A stretch of 64,000 nucleotides of DNA from Winogradskyella litoriviva (GTDB taxonomy: Bacteria; Bacteroidota; Bacteroidia; Flavobacteriales; Flavobacteriaceae): the NCBI RefSeq assembly GCF_013249065.1, contig NZ_JABRWQ010000003.1:186001-250000 (forward strand), written 5' to 3'. The notes beneath the pieces are model-generated. The model had not been told where the DNA came from. It did no database searches and saw only the letters and a program-made list of their open reading frames with translations. The translations under genes and the position numbers were made by a program. Positions 20,126 to 30,212 of this stretch are shown here, piece after piece; positions within the stretch are counted from its first letter, which is position 1, and each line of letters begins with the position of its first letter.

Positions 20126-23100
20126 TTAAAACGAATTTATTTTCAGCTGTATCGTATGTTTTCCTGGTGATAATCTAATAGATTCAAAAGCAGATGGTAC
20201 TTTTTCTCCATTATGGATTAGGTCTTTTCCATCTAAACCGTTTAGAGAAAACTCAGCAACCATGTTTCCTGGGATTTCAATTTCATACGTCTGCAATCTA
20301 GCTCCATTATAAGTATATTTTCCTTTGATTGTACCTCTAACGGTTGGTACTTCTATCTCGCTAGATCTTAATTTACTCATCTGTGGCTTAATTGTTGCTA
20401 TACCAAATCCAGGTGTTTTGGGTTTAATTCCCCATAATCCGCGTGGAATTACATTTGCAGGAACAGCTCCCCAAGCATGGTTCCAATCTAGATTATTCTT
20501 GTATTTGTTGTCCCAAGCTTCTAGAGTAATTGTTGAACCAATTTTTATCATGTTATACCAACTTCTATCTGAAGTATCTGTTAATAAATCTAATGCATAA
20601 TCAGCTTCACCAGCATTATATAGACCATCCATTAAAAATTGTGCTCCGTAAACACTACAAGCCATTCCTCTGGATTTCACGTAATTTACAACAGATTCAA
20701 AATGCTCTTCTGGAACTAATCCGAAAGCTAAAGGCATCATATTAGCATGAAGTGAGGCGTGGTCTGTACCAATACCATCTACGTAGATACCACGTTCTGC
20801 ATCGAACATCTGTTCGTTAACCGCTTTTTTAGCTTTAGCCGCTCTATATTCAAAGTCTATAGCTTCTTGCGTTTTGCCAAGAATCTTTGCAAACTCTGCC
20901 ATGATTTTCATGTTCTCATAAAAAAATGAGTTAATCACAGTACTGTATGGTTTAAATACAAAACCGTCGCGTTCTCCTTTTGTTTTACTACCATTAAAGT
21001 TTGGTCCAGGCCAATCAACGATATCTGTTAATGGCTTTTTATAACCATCTGGAAAACCTAATTTTTTCATGAACTCAGCATCAACCTTAGTCGATGTTAT
21101 AAGACCATCTTCATTAGATAATTCGAATAAAGATTTATGTTTTAATGGTTCGTAATAACGCTCAATAAGTTCCGTATTACCAGTATACATATAATCTGCA
21201 TAAATCAATAAAGGTACATGTTGTTGCCACTCTGTTGGCCAAGTAGGATTTTTCATAAAATACTCAATGGTACGTCTTGCCATAGCGTATTCCCTATCTG
21301 TAGTATAATGACTTAATTGATTTAAATAAGCATCTGCTTCATATGGAATACGCTCTCTATCACCATCTACATATAAGCCATTAAAAGTGGTTGCTTTTAT
21401 AGAGTATTTACATAAATCCCATACTTGATTCAAAATGTTGTTATTACTCTCAAAACTACTGGCTTCTTCATCCCAATAGGTATGAAATGCTAGTTGTGTA
21501 AAGTCTTCAGCCTTAAGATCGCTTTGAGCACCTTCTACTTCTGCATATCTGAATGGCACTAAAGGCGGGAAGCCATCTGGTAAAGGCACGGCTTTGTTTG
21601 CTCTTGTATTGCGTTCGTCTTGATGAACTTTAATTTGATATTTAGTTTGACCTGGTTTTACATCTACTTTAATTTCTTGATAACGAATATTACTTTTTTT
21701 AGGTGGTGTTCTATTTAAATTCCCTTTATCATCAGCCATTTCGCCTACATGTATGGTTAAGGTGTGTGGTGTTTTGGCGTTATAGGTAAAATCCATGGTT
21801 GCAAATGCAGCCTTGCCAAAATCAATAAAATAAAAATCACCTCTTTTTTCAAACTTTGAAGGTTTAACTTTAGTGGTTTCAAATTTATTTTCTGTTGATA
21901 TTATGTAACTATCACTCTTGTCTGTAGTAAATTTTTGAGCTTCAGAATAATCTACCAATCGATTTTCTTGCTCCCAAATTCTTACTTTCCAATAATATGT
22001 TTTTCCAATTACGAGAGGGTTACCATCATATTCTACATCTGTTGATTTTGTAGAAGCCACTCTTCCACTATCCCAAACATCACCATTATTATTATCGATA
22101 TTTGTTTTATTGGAAGCTACAAGAATTTGGTAAGCGCCTTGAAAATTAGACCCTAAAGGTACGGTCCATCCAAACTCTGGTTTTAGGTCAAATATCTTTA
22201 CGTCTGTTCCAGGTTCTCTAATTAACTCTACAGTTAAGTCTGATGGAGCTGCTCTATATTGGTCACTATTTTTCTTTATTAATTCATCTAGTTTAGCACG
22301 AAGTTTTGCAGCTACGGCTTTATATTTTTTCTTTCCTATTAAGTTTTTAACTTCTTTTGGGTCTTTTTTTAAGTTATAAAGTTCTTCTAAACTTTTATCA
22401 TTTACATATCTGAAGTATTTCCATTCTTCTGTACGAACACCTTCACTAGGCGCAATATTCTCAAAGTCCCATAAATGCTCTATTAGAACTGTATCTCTGT
22501 TAATGGTGTTAGTTTCTTTTTTTACAATAGGCAATAAACTTTTTCCTTGCCATGTATCTGGCGCTTTTACACCTGCTAAATCAGCTATAGTTTGTGTTAC
22601 ATCAATGTTTAAAACCATATCATTAATGTCTTGGTGCTTATTTTCTCTTGGATCAAAAACAATTAACGGAACGCGAACGGAATTATCATACATTAACCAT
22701 TTACCAGCTAATTTTCGTTCACCTAAGAAGTAACCATTATCTCCCATTACGATTATAACGGTATTTTTATCTAAGCCTTTTTCTTTTAATTTTTTACGAA
22801 TTTTAGCAATTTCCAAATCAATCCCAGAAATCATGCGGTAATAGCCTTTTAGACTATGTTGGTATTTTTCAGGTGTATCGTAGCGCCAAGTCCAACGTAA
22901 CCAATTAAAACCTTTTTTTACGATGTCTGGTTGTGCGTCGAAATACTTATTATCGCTAAGTTCTGGCCCAGGTATTTCAGTATCTGTTAACAAGTTATCT
23001 GTTGTATTCTGCCAAAAGTATTGTTCTGGAGCACCATCATGCGCATGTGGTGCACTAAAACTTAATGATAGACAGAACGGCTTTTCATTTGAACCATTTT

Positions 23101-23653
23101 TATCAATAAAATCTAATGCTTGTTGCCCTGTGTATCTTGTTAAATGTACAGTGTCATTATCTATAGTTTTATAATAATAACCTCTTCTGTCCTTATATCT
23201 GTTATTTCTATCGTAGTCTTCGTATTCGTCAAATTGTTTATCTAAACCATCATAGCGCACTCCGTATTTTCCATAGAACCCTGTATAATAGCCGTTATCC
23301 TTAAGTAATCGAGGATAAGAATTCTCCATGTACTCACCTCGAATATTTCCCGTTTGGAAATTATAATTATGTGAGCGTTCATGCAAACCTGTCCATAAGG
23401 ATGCCCTACTTGCCGCACAAATTGGGGTTGTTACAATGGCTGTGTTAAAATAGGTACCTGATTCCGCCAATTTATCCATTTCTGGGGTTTCAACGTATTT
23501 ATTCCCTGCATAACCTATAGCATCAAAGCGTTGGTCGTCGGTTAGAATAAAAATGATATTGGGCTTTTCTCCATTGTTTTCTTGTTGAGCGTATACTATA
23601 TTTAAACTATATACTACACTTAAGATTACTAATAAATAACTATTTTTAAACAT
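20126..23653 (-). CDS. Bimodular sulfatase (S1)-GH78 alpha-L-rhamnosidase fusion
   Basis: 1175-aa secreted two-enzyme protein with a signal peptide ending IVYAQ (about residue 23). Residues about 28-485 are a type I sulfatase: [11 protein letters not shown], maturation motif C-A-A-S-R (Cys79-Arg83; Ala in place of the commoner Pro), [20 protein letters not shown]. Residues about 500-1170 are a GH78-type rhamnosidase: FN3-like start ([27 protein letters not shown]), beta-sandwich, then an (alpha/alpha)6 barrel with [15 protein letters not shown] and [23 protein letters not shown] similar S1-GH78 fusion is known from a Formosa agariphila ulvan PUL. Desulfation and removal of rhamnose from ulvan oligomers by one polypeptide is inferred. 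An operator lies 79 bp upstream. Confidence 0.88.
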   Translation of the reverse strand: MFKNSYLLVILSVVYSLNIVYAQQENNGEKPNIIFILTDDQRFDAIGYAGNKYVETPEMDKLAESGTYFNTAIVTTPICAASRASLWTGLHERSHNYNFQTGNIRGEYMENSYPRLLKDNGYYTGFYGKYGVRYDGLDKQFDEYEDYDRNNRYKDRRGYYYKTIDNDTVHLTRYTGQQALDFIDKNGSNEKPFCLSLSFSAPHAHDGAPEQYFWQNTTDNLLTDTEIPGPELSDNKYFDAQPDIVKKGFNWLRWTWRYDTPEKYQHSLKGYYRMISGIDLEIAKIRKKLKEKGLDKNTVIIVMGDNGYFLGERKLAGKWLMYDNSVRVPLIVFDPRENKHQDINDMVLNIDVTQTIADLAGVKAPDTWQGKSLLPIVKKETNTINRDTVLIEHLWDFENIAPSEGVRTEEWKYFRYVNDKSLEELYNLKKDPKEVKNLIGKKKYKAVAAKLRAKLDELIKKNSDQYRAAPSDLTVELIREPGTDVKIFDLKPEFGWTVPLGSNFQGAYQILVASNKTNIDNNNGDVWDSGRVASTKSTDVEYDGNPLVIGKTYYWKVRIWEQENRLVDYSEAQKFTTDKSDSYIISTENKFETTKVKPSKFEKRGDFYFIDFGKAAFATMDFTYNAKTPHTLTIHVGEMADDKGNLNRTPPKKSNIRYQEIKVDVKPGQTKYQIKVHQDERNTRANKAVPLPDGFPPLVPFRYAEVEGAQSDLKAEDFTQLAFHTYWDEEASSFESNNNILNQVWDLCKYSIKATTFNGLYVDGDRERIPYEADAYLNQLSHYTTDREYAMARRTIEYFMKNPTWPTEWQQHVPLLIYADYMYTGNTELIERYYEPLKHKSLFELSNEDGLITSTKVDAEFMKKLGFPDGYKKPLTDIVDWPGPNFNGSKTKGERDGFVFKPYSTVINSFFYENMKIMAEFAKILGKTQEAIDFEYRAAKAKKAVNEQMFDAERGIYVDGIGTDHASLHANMMPLAFGLVPEEHFESVVNYVKSRGMACSVYGAQFLMDGLYNAGEADYALDLLTDTSDRSWYNMIKIGSTITLEAWDNKYKNNLDWNHAWGAVPANVIPRGLWGIKPKTPGFGIATIKPQMSKLRSSEIEVPTVRGTIKGKYTYNGARLQTYEIEIPGNMVAEFSLNGLDGKDLIHNGEKVPSAFESIRLSPGKHTIQLKINSF

Positions 23654-23702
23654 ATATAAATTACTTAATTATTTGTTTATTTTAAAGAGGTCTCATAATT
23701 TA

Positions 23703-23748
23703 TAAAATTATGATTTTGTGCTTCGTCTTCTATCCTGCTCTATCCTGA
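23703..23748 (-). promoter_or_regulatory. Candidate PUL operator/promoter of sulfatase-GH78 gene
   Basis: Gene-sense TCAGG-ATAGA-GCAGG-AT (23732-23748) precedes a -7-like TAATTTTA (23703-23710) by exactly 21 nt. The core ATAGAGCAGGATA is identical to that of the octaheme cytochrome site at 53523, which suggests the same binding protein. Confidence 0.65.
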
Positions 23749-24060
23749 AAATATAAGCATCTCACGTTAAATTTTCAAAAACAAAAAATCTCAATAATTG
23801 AGATTACTAACTGAGATTTATTCAATTTTAAAAACTATATGCAAGCTATGATTTTAAAACGGATGAATTCCATTAAATAATTTTATTGTTATGCAAGGCA
23901 TCAAGTTTCATTTGGACGCAGATTAGGGCTTTTAATCTAATACTAACATTTAATTTAAGATTTCTATTATTTGTTATTTGCTACTAATTATTAATGTATT
24001 GAATTGAAATTGTCTTAACAGAAATGAAAATTAGTTTAAGATATAGCTTGTATTTTATTT
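23749..24060. other. Non-coding AT-rich gap between uptake and degradation units
   Basis: About 310 bases with no plausible gene on either strand. It separates the terminator of the SusCD operon from the operator of the sulfatase-GH78 gene. A short imperfect repeat (CAATAATTGAGATTACTAACTGAGATT) is visible near 23800. I see no RNA gene or mobile element here. Confidence 0.5.
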
Positions 24061-24068
24061 TAATTAAA

Positions 24069-24103
24069 AAACCCTTCATTATATAACTCATAATGAAGGG
24101 TTT
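24069..24103 (-). terminator. Intrinsic terminator of the SusCD uptake operon
   Basis: A perfect 14-bp stem (AAACCCTTCATTAT / ATAATGAAGGGTTT) with a 7-nt loop is followed on the minus strand by TTTTAATTA. It lies 60 bp after the last gene of the uptake operon. Strong intrinsic terminator geometry. Confidence 0.85.
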
Positions 24104-24162
24104 GATGTGTTTTTAGAACTTCTTAGTTAAGACTAGAGCCTATAATCAACTACACTGAACTA

Positions 24163-25302
24163 TTAGTCCACAGTTAATTGAATTTGAAATTCCTCGAATG
24201 AAACATTTCTATCTCTTATAACCAAAGTATCTTTTACCGTATGCATTAAGTCTAATGTTGATTCTGAAACTAATTGGCCAAAAACAAATTCCTGAACAAC
24301 TTCAAGATCTCTATATTGGTATTCTAAATAAATTACGTCTCGGCTCTCTCCTCCCCATTCATCTCCATCAACTACAAAGGTTCCTGAGCCAGTTACCACA
24401 AAATTAGTTTCATCTTCAGCACTAGTTATAACAATTTCTCCATTATCATCAAATGTCAATTCTAAAGAAACAGTGCTATTACTTGGAATACCTGCTCTTC
24501 TAACTAGGTTAGTACTAGTTGCTTTATTTCTTCCAGATGTTTTTACTAACGTTACTTCATCTTGTACTACAAATTCTTCACTGTAAACCGTAGAGTCATC
24601 AATATTTATTGTTTCTGTAACTCCATTTTCTAAGATTGTAGAAGTTCCCACAATTTTATCCTCACCACGACGCAAATACATGCCTTCATACTTATTCATA
24701 AATTTAATACCAAAAAGAGTATAGTCTTTAGGTTGTGTTTCCCAATCATCTGCTTTAATCTTTATAGGGTTTGTAACACCCTCAGCCGGCACACCTACTA
24801 GAAGTGAATCTAATTCTTCATAATCTGTAATTCTTAATGGAACTACATAATGTACTTCACCAAAATCGCCAAATGATTGTGGATCATTAAAAAAGGCATC
24901 TGAAAGCTGTACTGGAATACGTCCTTTTGTAGAACCAGCAGGAATTGTTACTGGACTTTCCTGTTGAATAGTATAGTACGAAGATGGTAAGACCTTAACA
25001 TTTACAGTATCTAAGCCTAAAGCAGCCGCATCAATTAAATCTGGAGCCAATTCAAAATATACTTTACGGTTTATATCATTCTCGTAAACTCCAGACATGA
25101 TGACACCGATTTCAAATATTCCATTATTATCGTTTTCGTTAAAACCCAAATCATACTCACCCTGAATTATTGTTCTTATAGGCGTTTGAAATGGAAAATA
25201 CACTGAAGTTGAGCCAAAGTCATCAAAATCATTTTCCTGATTTTCGCAAGCTATAAAGCTAAAGGCAATTGCACATATTATTGTTAAATATTTTATTTTC
25301 AT
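24163..25302 (-). CDS. DUF1735/DUF4361-type surface glycan-binding lipoprotein
   Basis: 379-aa lipoprotein with lipobox FIAC (Cys17 from the chosen start). The ATG at 25302 was preferred over the in-frame ATG at 25356 because it opens the signal peptide MKIKYLTIICAIAFSFIAC directly. The first about 190 residues look like DUF1735 (a BT_3987-like N-terminal domain: YFPFQTPIRTIIQGEYDLG, PSSYYTIQQESPVTIPAGSTKGRIPVQLSDAFF), and the rest like a C-terminal binding domain. It is last in the SusC-SusD-SusC-SusD operon, the usual place of a surface glycan-binding protein. Binding of ulvan oligomers is inferred from position. Confidence 0.75.
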   Translation of the reverse strand: MKIKYLTIICAIAFSFIACENQENDFDDFGSTSVYFPFQTPIRTIIQGEYDLGFNENDNNGIFEIGVIMSGVYENDINRKVYFELAPDLIDAAALGLDTVNVKVLPSSYYTIQQESPVTIPAGSTKGRIPVQLSDAFFNDPQSFGDFGEVHYVVPLRITDYEELDSLLVGVPAEGVTNPIKIKADDWETQPKDYTLFGIKFMNKYEGMYLRRGEDKIVGTSTILENGVTETINIDDSTVYSEEFVVQDEVTLVKTSGRNKATSTNLVRRAGIPSNSTVSLELTFDDNGEIVITSAEDETNFVVTGSGTFVVDGDEWGGESRDVIYLEYQYRDLEVVQEFVFGQLVSESTLDLMHTVKDTLVIRDRNVSFEEFQIQLTVD

Positions 25303-25349
25303 GTCTAATTTTTTTTTAATTCTTATAAAATACACATTTATCTTATATC

Positions 25350-27077
25350 TTACCAACCATTATTTTGCTCAAGTTCAGAAAATTTTAATATCTCAGAATT
25401 TGGAATTGGCATATAAGTTGCAAATGATTGATAATTTCTAACTTCTACAGATGGTAACTCAACATAATTACTTCCATTAAAAAAGTAACCTTTAGCTGAT
25501 TCATTTAATGGTAATCCCCATCTTCTAAGATCCCAGAACCTATGTCCTTCAAAACTTAGTTCTATACGACGTTCGTTTCTAATAAGTTCTCTCATATCCT
25601 CTTTAGTTGTAATGGATGCTAAATAATCATCTGACTGTGCAATTCCCGCTCTACTGCGTATTGCTGCAATCACATCACGAGCCGTAATACCATCTACCTG
25701 GTGGTCTGGACCACCAATTTCATTTGCTGCTTCTGCTAATATTAAAAACAATTCAGTATATCTAAAATACACAGCGGCATGTCTCTTACCTTGAGTAGTA
25801 CCATCATCATTAATTAGAACGTCTGGATGTAATAATTTTTTAAGGTAATACCCAGTAGTTGTAGACTGCCCAGGGATAGAATCTAACCTATCATTTCCTC
25901 CACCAACACCAGTATTAATTATACCACCTCCAAAAGAAGCGCCATTAAGAACAACATATTTTTCTAACCTTGGATCTCTATTAGCATAAGGGTTTTGTGG
26001 ATCAAAACCATTAGCCTGAGTTGCAGGATATCCATCTTGCATTGGGAATGCCATTACAAAGTTATGTGTTGGATTAATCTCACCATTTCCATTAACTGAA
26101 GGAGGAAACATTCTTTTTTCATAAGTAGTACTATTACCGCCTATAGAAGCACGCCAAAGCGATTCTGCACTCTGTATATTATTATCTGATGCATAAAACT
26201 CATTACCAACTGGATCTAAACCAGCAACACCTCCAATAGTATTTAAAACTTCAGCTGCATTAGTTGCTGCCATATTATAATAGCTTTGACTATCTAAAAA
26301 GGAAGGACTCGCAGCAAAAAGTGCTAAACGTGCTTTTAAAGCTTTTACTATTCTTCCTGAAATACGTAAATCAAAAAAGTTATCATTTACTGTTTGGTAT
26401 TTAACGTAATCAAAGTCCTCTAAATTTGTATACCATTCGTCTACATTTCCCTCACTTAACCCATAATCTGTAGGTAATAAATTAAGTGCCTCATCAAAAT
26501 CTGCCATAATAGCCTGAACAGAAGCTTCAAATGATAAACGTGGTAAGTTAAAGTTACCATCTGCCTCAATAAACTCAGTAAAGTATGGAATACCTAGTAG
26601 TTCTCCAGATGCACTTTCACCAGCATGTGCTTGAAGCACATAGAAGTGATGCAATCCTCTTAACGCCAGTGCTTCTCCTTTCATACGCATCTGAAACATT
26701 TCGTTAATTAATTCGTCTCTGCTCCATTGTGTTTCTCCTGTTTCAATAGTTTCTAAGAATCTGTTTACCCAGAATACGCTCTCAAAACTTCCCCAACGAG
26801 ATGCAGGATTAAATTGTGAATTTAACTCACCTAGCGCCATTCGCTTATAATTGTTATCCAAAATATTATTAACAGCATCATCAGTAGCTGCTTCAGAAAA
26901 TGAATATTGATTAACTAAGCCTGTATATCCATTTAATAATACACCTTCTGCTGCATTTGGATCTGTGAGAATAAATTCAAAATCCAACCTGTTTTCTTCA
27001 ACAGGCTCGAGAGTTTCACAAGCTATAAAGCTAGTAAATACAAACACAATTGATATATATTTTATTAAATTCTTCAT
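25350..27077 (-). CDS. SusD-like nutrient-uptake lipoprotein (pair 2)
   Basis: 575-aa SusD/RagB family outer-membrane lipoprotein with lipobox FIAC (Cys20). SusD proteins cap the SusC channel and capture oligosaccharides at the cell surface. The TPR-rich helical fold and the family C-terminal block are visible (ELFLILAEAANEIGG ... IRSRAGIAQSDDYLASI ... LIRNERRIELSFEGHRFWDLRRWG ... ILKFSELEQNNGW). Pairing is with the SusC-like protein immediately upstream (27 bp). Its coding end runs close to the following lipoprotein gene. Ulvan oligomer specificity is inferred from the PUL. Confidence 0.92.
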   Translation of the reverse strand: MKNLIKYISIVFVFTSFIACETLEPVEENRLDFEFILTDPNAAEGVLLNGYTGLVNQYSFSEAATDDAVNNILDNNYKRMALGELNSQFNPASRWGSFESVFWVNRFLETIETGETQWSRDELINEMFQMRMKGEALALRGLHHFYVLQAHAGESASGELLGIPYFTEFIEADGNFNLPRLSFEASVQAIMADFDEALNLLPTDYGLSEGNVDEWYTNLEDFDYVKYQTVNDNFFDLRISGRIVKALKARLALFAASPSFLDSQSYYNMAATNAAEVLNTIGGVAGLDPVGNEFYASDNNIQSAESLWRASIGGNSTTYEKRMFPPSVNGNGEINPTHNFVMAFPMQDGYPATQANGFDPQNPYANRDPRLEKYVVLNGASFGGGIINTGVGGGNDRLDSIPGQSTTTGYYLKKLLHPDVLINDDGTTQGKRHAAVYFRYTELFLILAEAANEIGGPDHQVDGITARDVIAAIRSRAGIAQSDDYLASITTKEDMRELIRNERRIELSFEGHRFWDLRRWGLPLNESAKGYFFNGSNYVELPSVEVRNYQSFATYMPIPNSEILKFSELEQNNGW

Positions 27078-27104
27078 TTTATTTATTTTAATTTACTAAT
27101 TATA

Positions 27105-30100
27105 TTAAAATGATGCTCTTATACCAAGTGTAAAAGATCTAGATAGTGGTGTACTACCTATTCTTAACTGACGAACATCTTTATTTTCACCTATTTCAAA
27201 CAAATTAGTTCCAGAAAGATTTAGACTAAAATCCTCCATACCTAATTCTTTACAAAAAGAATCCTCAAATTCATATGTTAACTGTGCACGGTTAATGCTA
27301 AAGTAACTTGTATCAAACAACCAAAACGTAGATTGTCTAAAATTATTTTGATTAGTTTGTGATGATAACCTTGGGAATGTCGCCGTACTAGCCGTTTCTG
27401 GTGTCCATCGTCCTAAAACGACCTCTGAGTATTTATCATTACCATCTACTGAATAATATTCGTTATAACTATCATTTAACTTATTACCCTGAGCTCCTGA
27501 TTGACCTACAGCTAAAACAAAAAGGTTAAATCTTTTATAATTTAAGTTAAGGTTTAGCGCATATGTCCATGGGCTACTTGATTGCCCAATATCAATTCGG
27601 TCATCATTATCTATAATATTATCCCCATTTTGATCCTGATATTTTATATCTCCTGGTTGAACGTTACCAAATTGAGGCACAGGTAATCCAGCATTTAAAT
27701 TACCGTTTGTATCAAAATCCGCTTCAGAATAAAAACCTTGATCAACTAATCCAAAGATTGTAGAAATCTCTCTTCCTTGTGTCTGTAGATAATCTTCATT
27801 AAACACTTCAGATCTTTTAGATCTTTCAGTTTGACTATATAGCACGTTTGCACCTAAAGTAATTGACAAATCTTTATAAGTTTTATTGAAATTCATACCA
27901 ATTTCAAAACCAGTATATAAGTTTGAATTAAAATTATCATACGGTCTAAATGTATCATAAAAAGACGGATATTGATCTTGTAAGAATGTTATTTGTTTGT
28001 CAAATTCTGTATTAAAATAATTAGCTTCTATCCAAAGCGAATTCATTAAATACGTTTCGAAACCTAAATTTAAATCAATACGCTCTTCAAATGATAAATC
28101 AAGATTTTCTCCTTGTGAAATGTCTATTCTATTATTGGATTGTCCATCACCCCAATTAACATTATTACCAAAAGAATAGTTCACATCATATAAATAGTAA
28201 GCACTAGCATCGCTATCAACAGCACCTCCAGATTTAAGAGCAGTAATACCTTGATCTGACTTTAAAATACCACCAGAAGCCTTCAATTTAAGGTAATTTA
28301 CAAATTTACTGTTCTTTAAAAAAGACTCTTCACTTATAATGTAAGATATACCCGAAGTTGGTGAAAATGCTCCTCTATTTCCTTCTGCTAGTTTTATTGA
28401 ATTAACATAGGTGCCTGTGAAATCAAAATATAATTTCTTTTTGTAGTCATAAGCCATTTGAAATCCTACATGCGCATCAATATCTGTTTGAGTAACATCA
28501 TTTCGTCTTTGTGAATTATAAAAACCTAATAAAGTGGTATTTAAAGAATGGTCTTTAGCAATAGTCGTATCATAATTTACTAGTCCATAAAGACCAAATC
28601 GAGATAAAAATCCATTAGTACTAATATTTTCAGTTTGATCTTTTACATCTTCACCATAAACATTAAGGCCTGTTATGCTCTCGCCTTCCCAAATTGGCTC
28701 ATATGTTTTATATTGATTTTCTATAGATAAATCATAAGAATCATAAAAATCAAAACTTATGTAGGCTTTTGCCGATAAGCCTTTGGTTACTCTGTCTAAA
28801 TCAAAATTGATTGAGTTGTTAAACTGTGTAGAACGAGATACTGTAGTTAGATAACCACCAGCTATAGCCATAGAAACAGGTGCATCCACTCCAAACTCTT
28901 GTGTTGATCCTAAAAGAAACCCATCAAAGCTATTTGCCGCTAGTAATTGTCCTGCAACTGTAGGGTCGCTAGTGTCTACTAAATCAATTGGTAATAATGG
29001 TGAATAAGCATTTGGTCTTAATGTAGTACCAGCGCTTAATAAATCGGCTCTAGATCCTTTAGTTGTGCTTATTACTGCAATACCATCAAGACTACTAGTA
29101 ATCCAATCATTTATTTTAAAATCTATGTTACCTCTTACATTAAAACGGTTAGTTCCTGCATTTATATCTTCATTAATATCTACCCATGCTTCCTCACTAT
29201 TCCATCCCACGTTAACATAATATTGATTTTTTTCATTACCACCTGAAAACTCAGTTATAGCATTTGTAAAATTAACAAAAGGTTGAACATATTCATTTGA
29301 ATAAAGGTCTACATCAGGATATTTGTATTTATTAGTACTTGTTCTAAATTCTTGTATAAGCGAAGGTGAATAAAAATTATCTAAGCCATCATTATTTCTA
29401 GCTTCATTAAACAGTGTCATATATGCCGCTGAACCTAAATAATTTGGTAAAGAAATAGGCGACTTAATACCAGAACGAACATTTACATTAACTTCTTTTT
29501 TATTAGCTTTTCCACGTTTGGTATTAATAACAATCACACCATTTCTTCCTTGACTACCATATAGGGCAACAGAATTAGCATCTTTAAGTACCGTTATCTG
29601 CTCAACCTCTTCCATATTTAGTATATCCGGATCACGACCAATGACACCATCAATAACAAAGATGGCACTTCCTAAACCTCTGATATTATCAGAACCTCTA
29701 ACTCCTAGCATTAATCCGTTAATATAATCTCTAACCCATTGTGTATTATCGTAGGTTAATCGATTTTTTGTTTTAATTGAGGATACTGCTCCAACAATAT
29801 CACGTCTGTATTTAGTGGCAACTCCCATCTTTATTTCGTCATCTTCTGAAGCGAGTAAAAGAGATTTTTTCATTGTAATATTACCAATTAAATCAGTCAT
29901 CATAATAATGGCTGATATATAGCCCTTTTTTTCAAGAACTACGGACTCATCATCTAGTAGTTTAATTGTAAACTGCCCGTTATCATCCGAAGATGTCTTA
30001 TTTCCTTTTGAGCCAAAAACATCAACGCCACTTATAGGGTTACCTTGCTCATCAACCACAATTGCTGTTACCTCTACTTTATCATCTGATTGAGCCATTG

Positions 30101-30170
30101 CAACATTACATATGCAAAACAGCATTAAGCTTAATAGAGTGAACAACCTATATAATTTATTTATCTTCAT
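27105..30170 (-). CDS. SusC-like TonB-dependent outer-membrane transporter (pair 2, divergent)
   Basis: 1021-aa SusC/RagA-type TonB-dependent channel with a signal peptide ending VAMAQ (about residue 27). The carboxypeptidase-regulatory-like N-terminal domain is present (VTAIVVDEQGNPISGVDVFGSKG). The plug keeps VFVIDGVIGRDPDILNMEEVEQITVLKDANSVALYGSQGRNGVIVINTKRG-like features, but the usual VVVGYG-type stretch before it is replaced by MGVATKYRRDIVGAVSSIKTK. It is therefore a divergent SusC subtype compared with the transporter upstream. The C-terminal beta-strand TPLSRSFTLGIRASF closes the barrel. A separate oligomer class may be its cargo, by inference only. Confidence 0.92.
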   Translation of the reverse strand: MKINKLYRLFTLLSLMLFCICNVAMAQSDDKVEVTAIVVDEQGNPISGVDVFGSKGNKTSSDDNGQFTIKLLDDESVVLEKKGYISAIIMMTDLIGNITMKKSLLLASEDDEIKMGVATKYRRDIVGAVSSIKTKNRLTYDNTQWVRDYINGLMLGVRGSDNIRGLGSAIFVIDGVIGRDPDILNMEEVEQITVLKDANSVALYGSQGRNGVIVINTKRGKANKKEVNVNVRSGIKSPISLPNYLGSAAYMTLFNEARNNDGLDNFYSPSLIQEFRTSTNKYKYPDVDLYSNEYVQPFVNFTNAITEFSGGNEKNQYYVNVGWNSEEAWVDINEDINAGTNRFNVRGNIDFKINDWITSSLDGIAVISTTKGSRADLLSAGTTLRPNAYSPLLPIDLVDTSDPTVAGQLLAANSFDGFLLGSTQEFGVDAPVSMAIAGGYLTTVSRSTQFNNSINFDLDRVTKGLSAKAYISFDFYDSYDLSIENQYKTYEPIWEGESITGLNVYGEDVKDQTENISTNGFLSRFGLYGLVNYDTTIAKDHSLNTTLLGFYNSQRRNDVTQTDIDAHVGFQMAYDYKKKLYFDFTGTYVNSIKLAEGNRGAFSPTSGISYIISEESFLKNSKFVNYLKLKASGGILKSDQGITALKSGGAVDSDASAYYLYDVNYSFGNNVNWGDGQSNNRIDISQGENLDLSFEERIDLNLGFETYLMNSLWIEANYFNTEFDKQITFLQDQYPSFYDTFRPYDNFNSNLYTGFEIGMNFNKTYKDLSITLGANVLYSQTERSKRSEVFNEDYLQTQGREISTIFGLVDQGFYSEADFDTNGNLNAGLPVPQFGNVQPGDIKYQDQNGDNIIDNDDRIDIGQSSSPWTYALNLNLNYKRFNLFVLAVGQSGAQGNKLNDSYNEYYSVDGNDKYSEVVLGRWTPETASTATFPRLSSQTNQNNFRQSTFWLFDTSYFSINRAQLTYEFEDSFCKELGMEDFSLNLSGTNLFEIGENKDVRQLRIGSTPLSRSFTLGIRASF

Positions 30171-30212
30171 TTTTTTCTATATTAAATAAAACTAATTTGT
30201 AAAAGACTAGCA

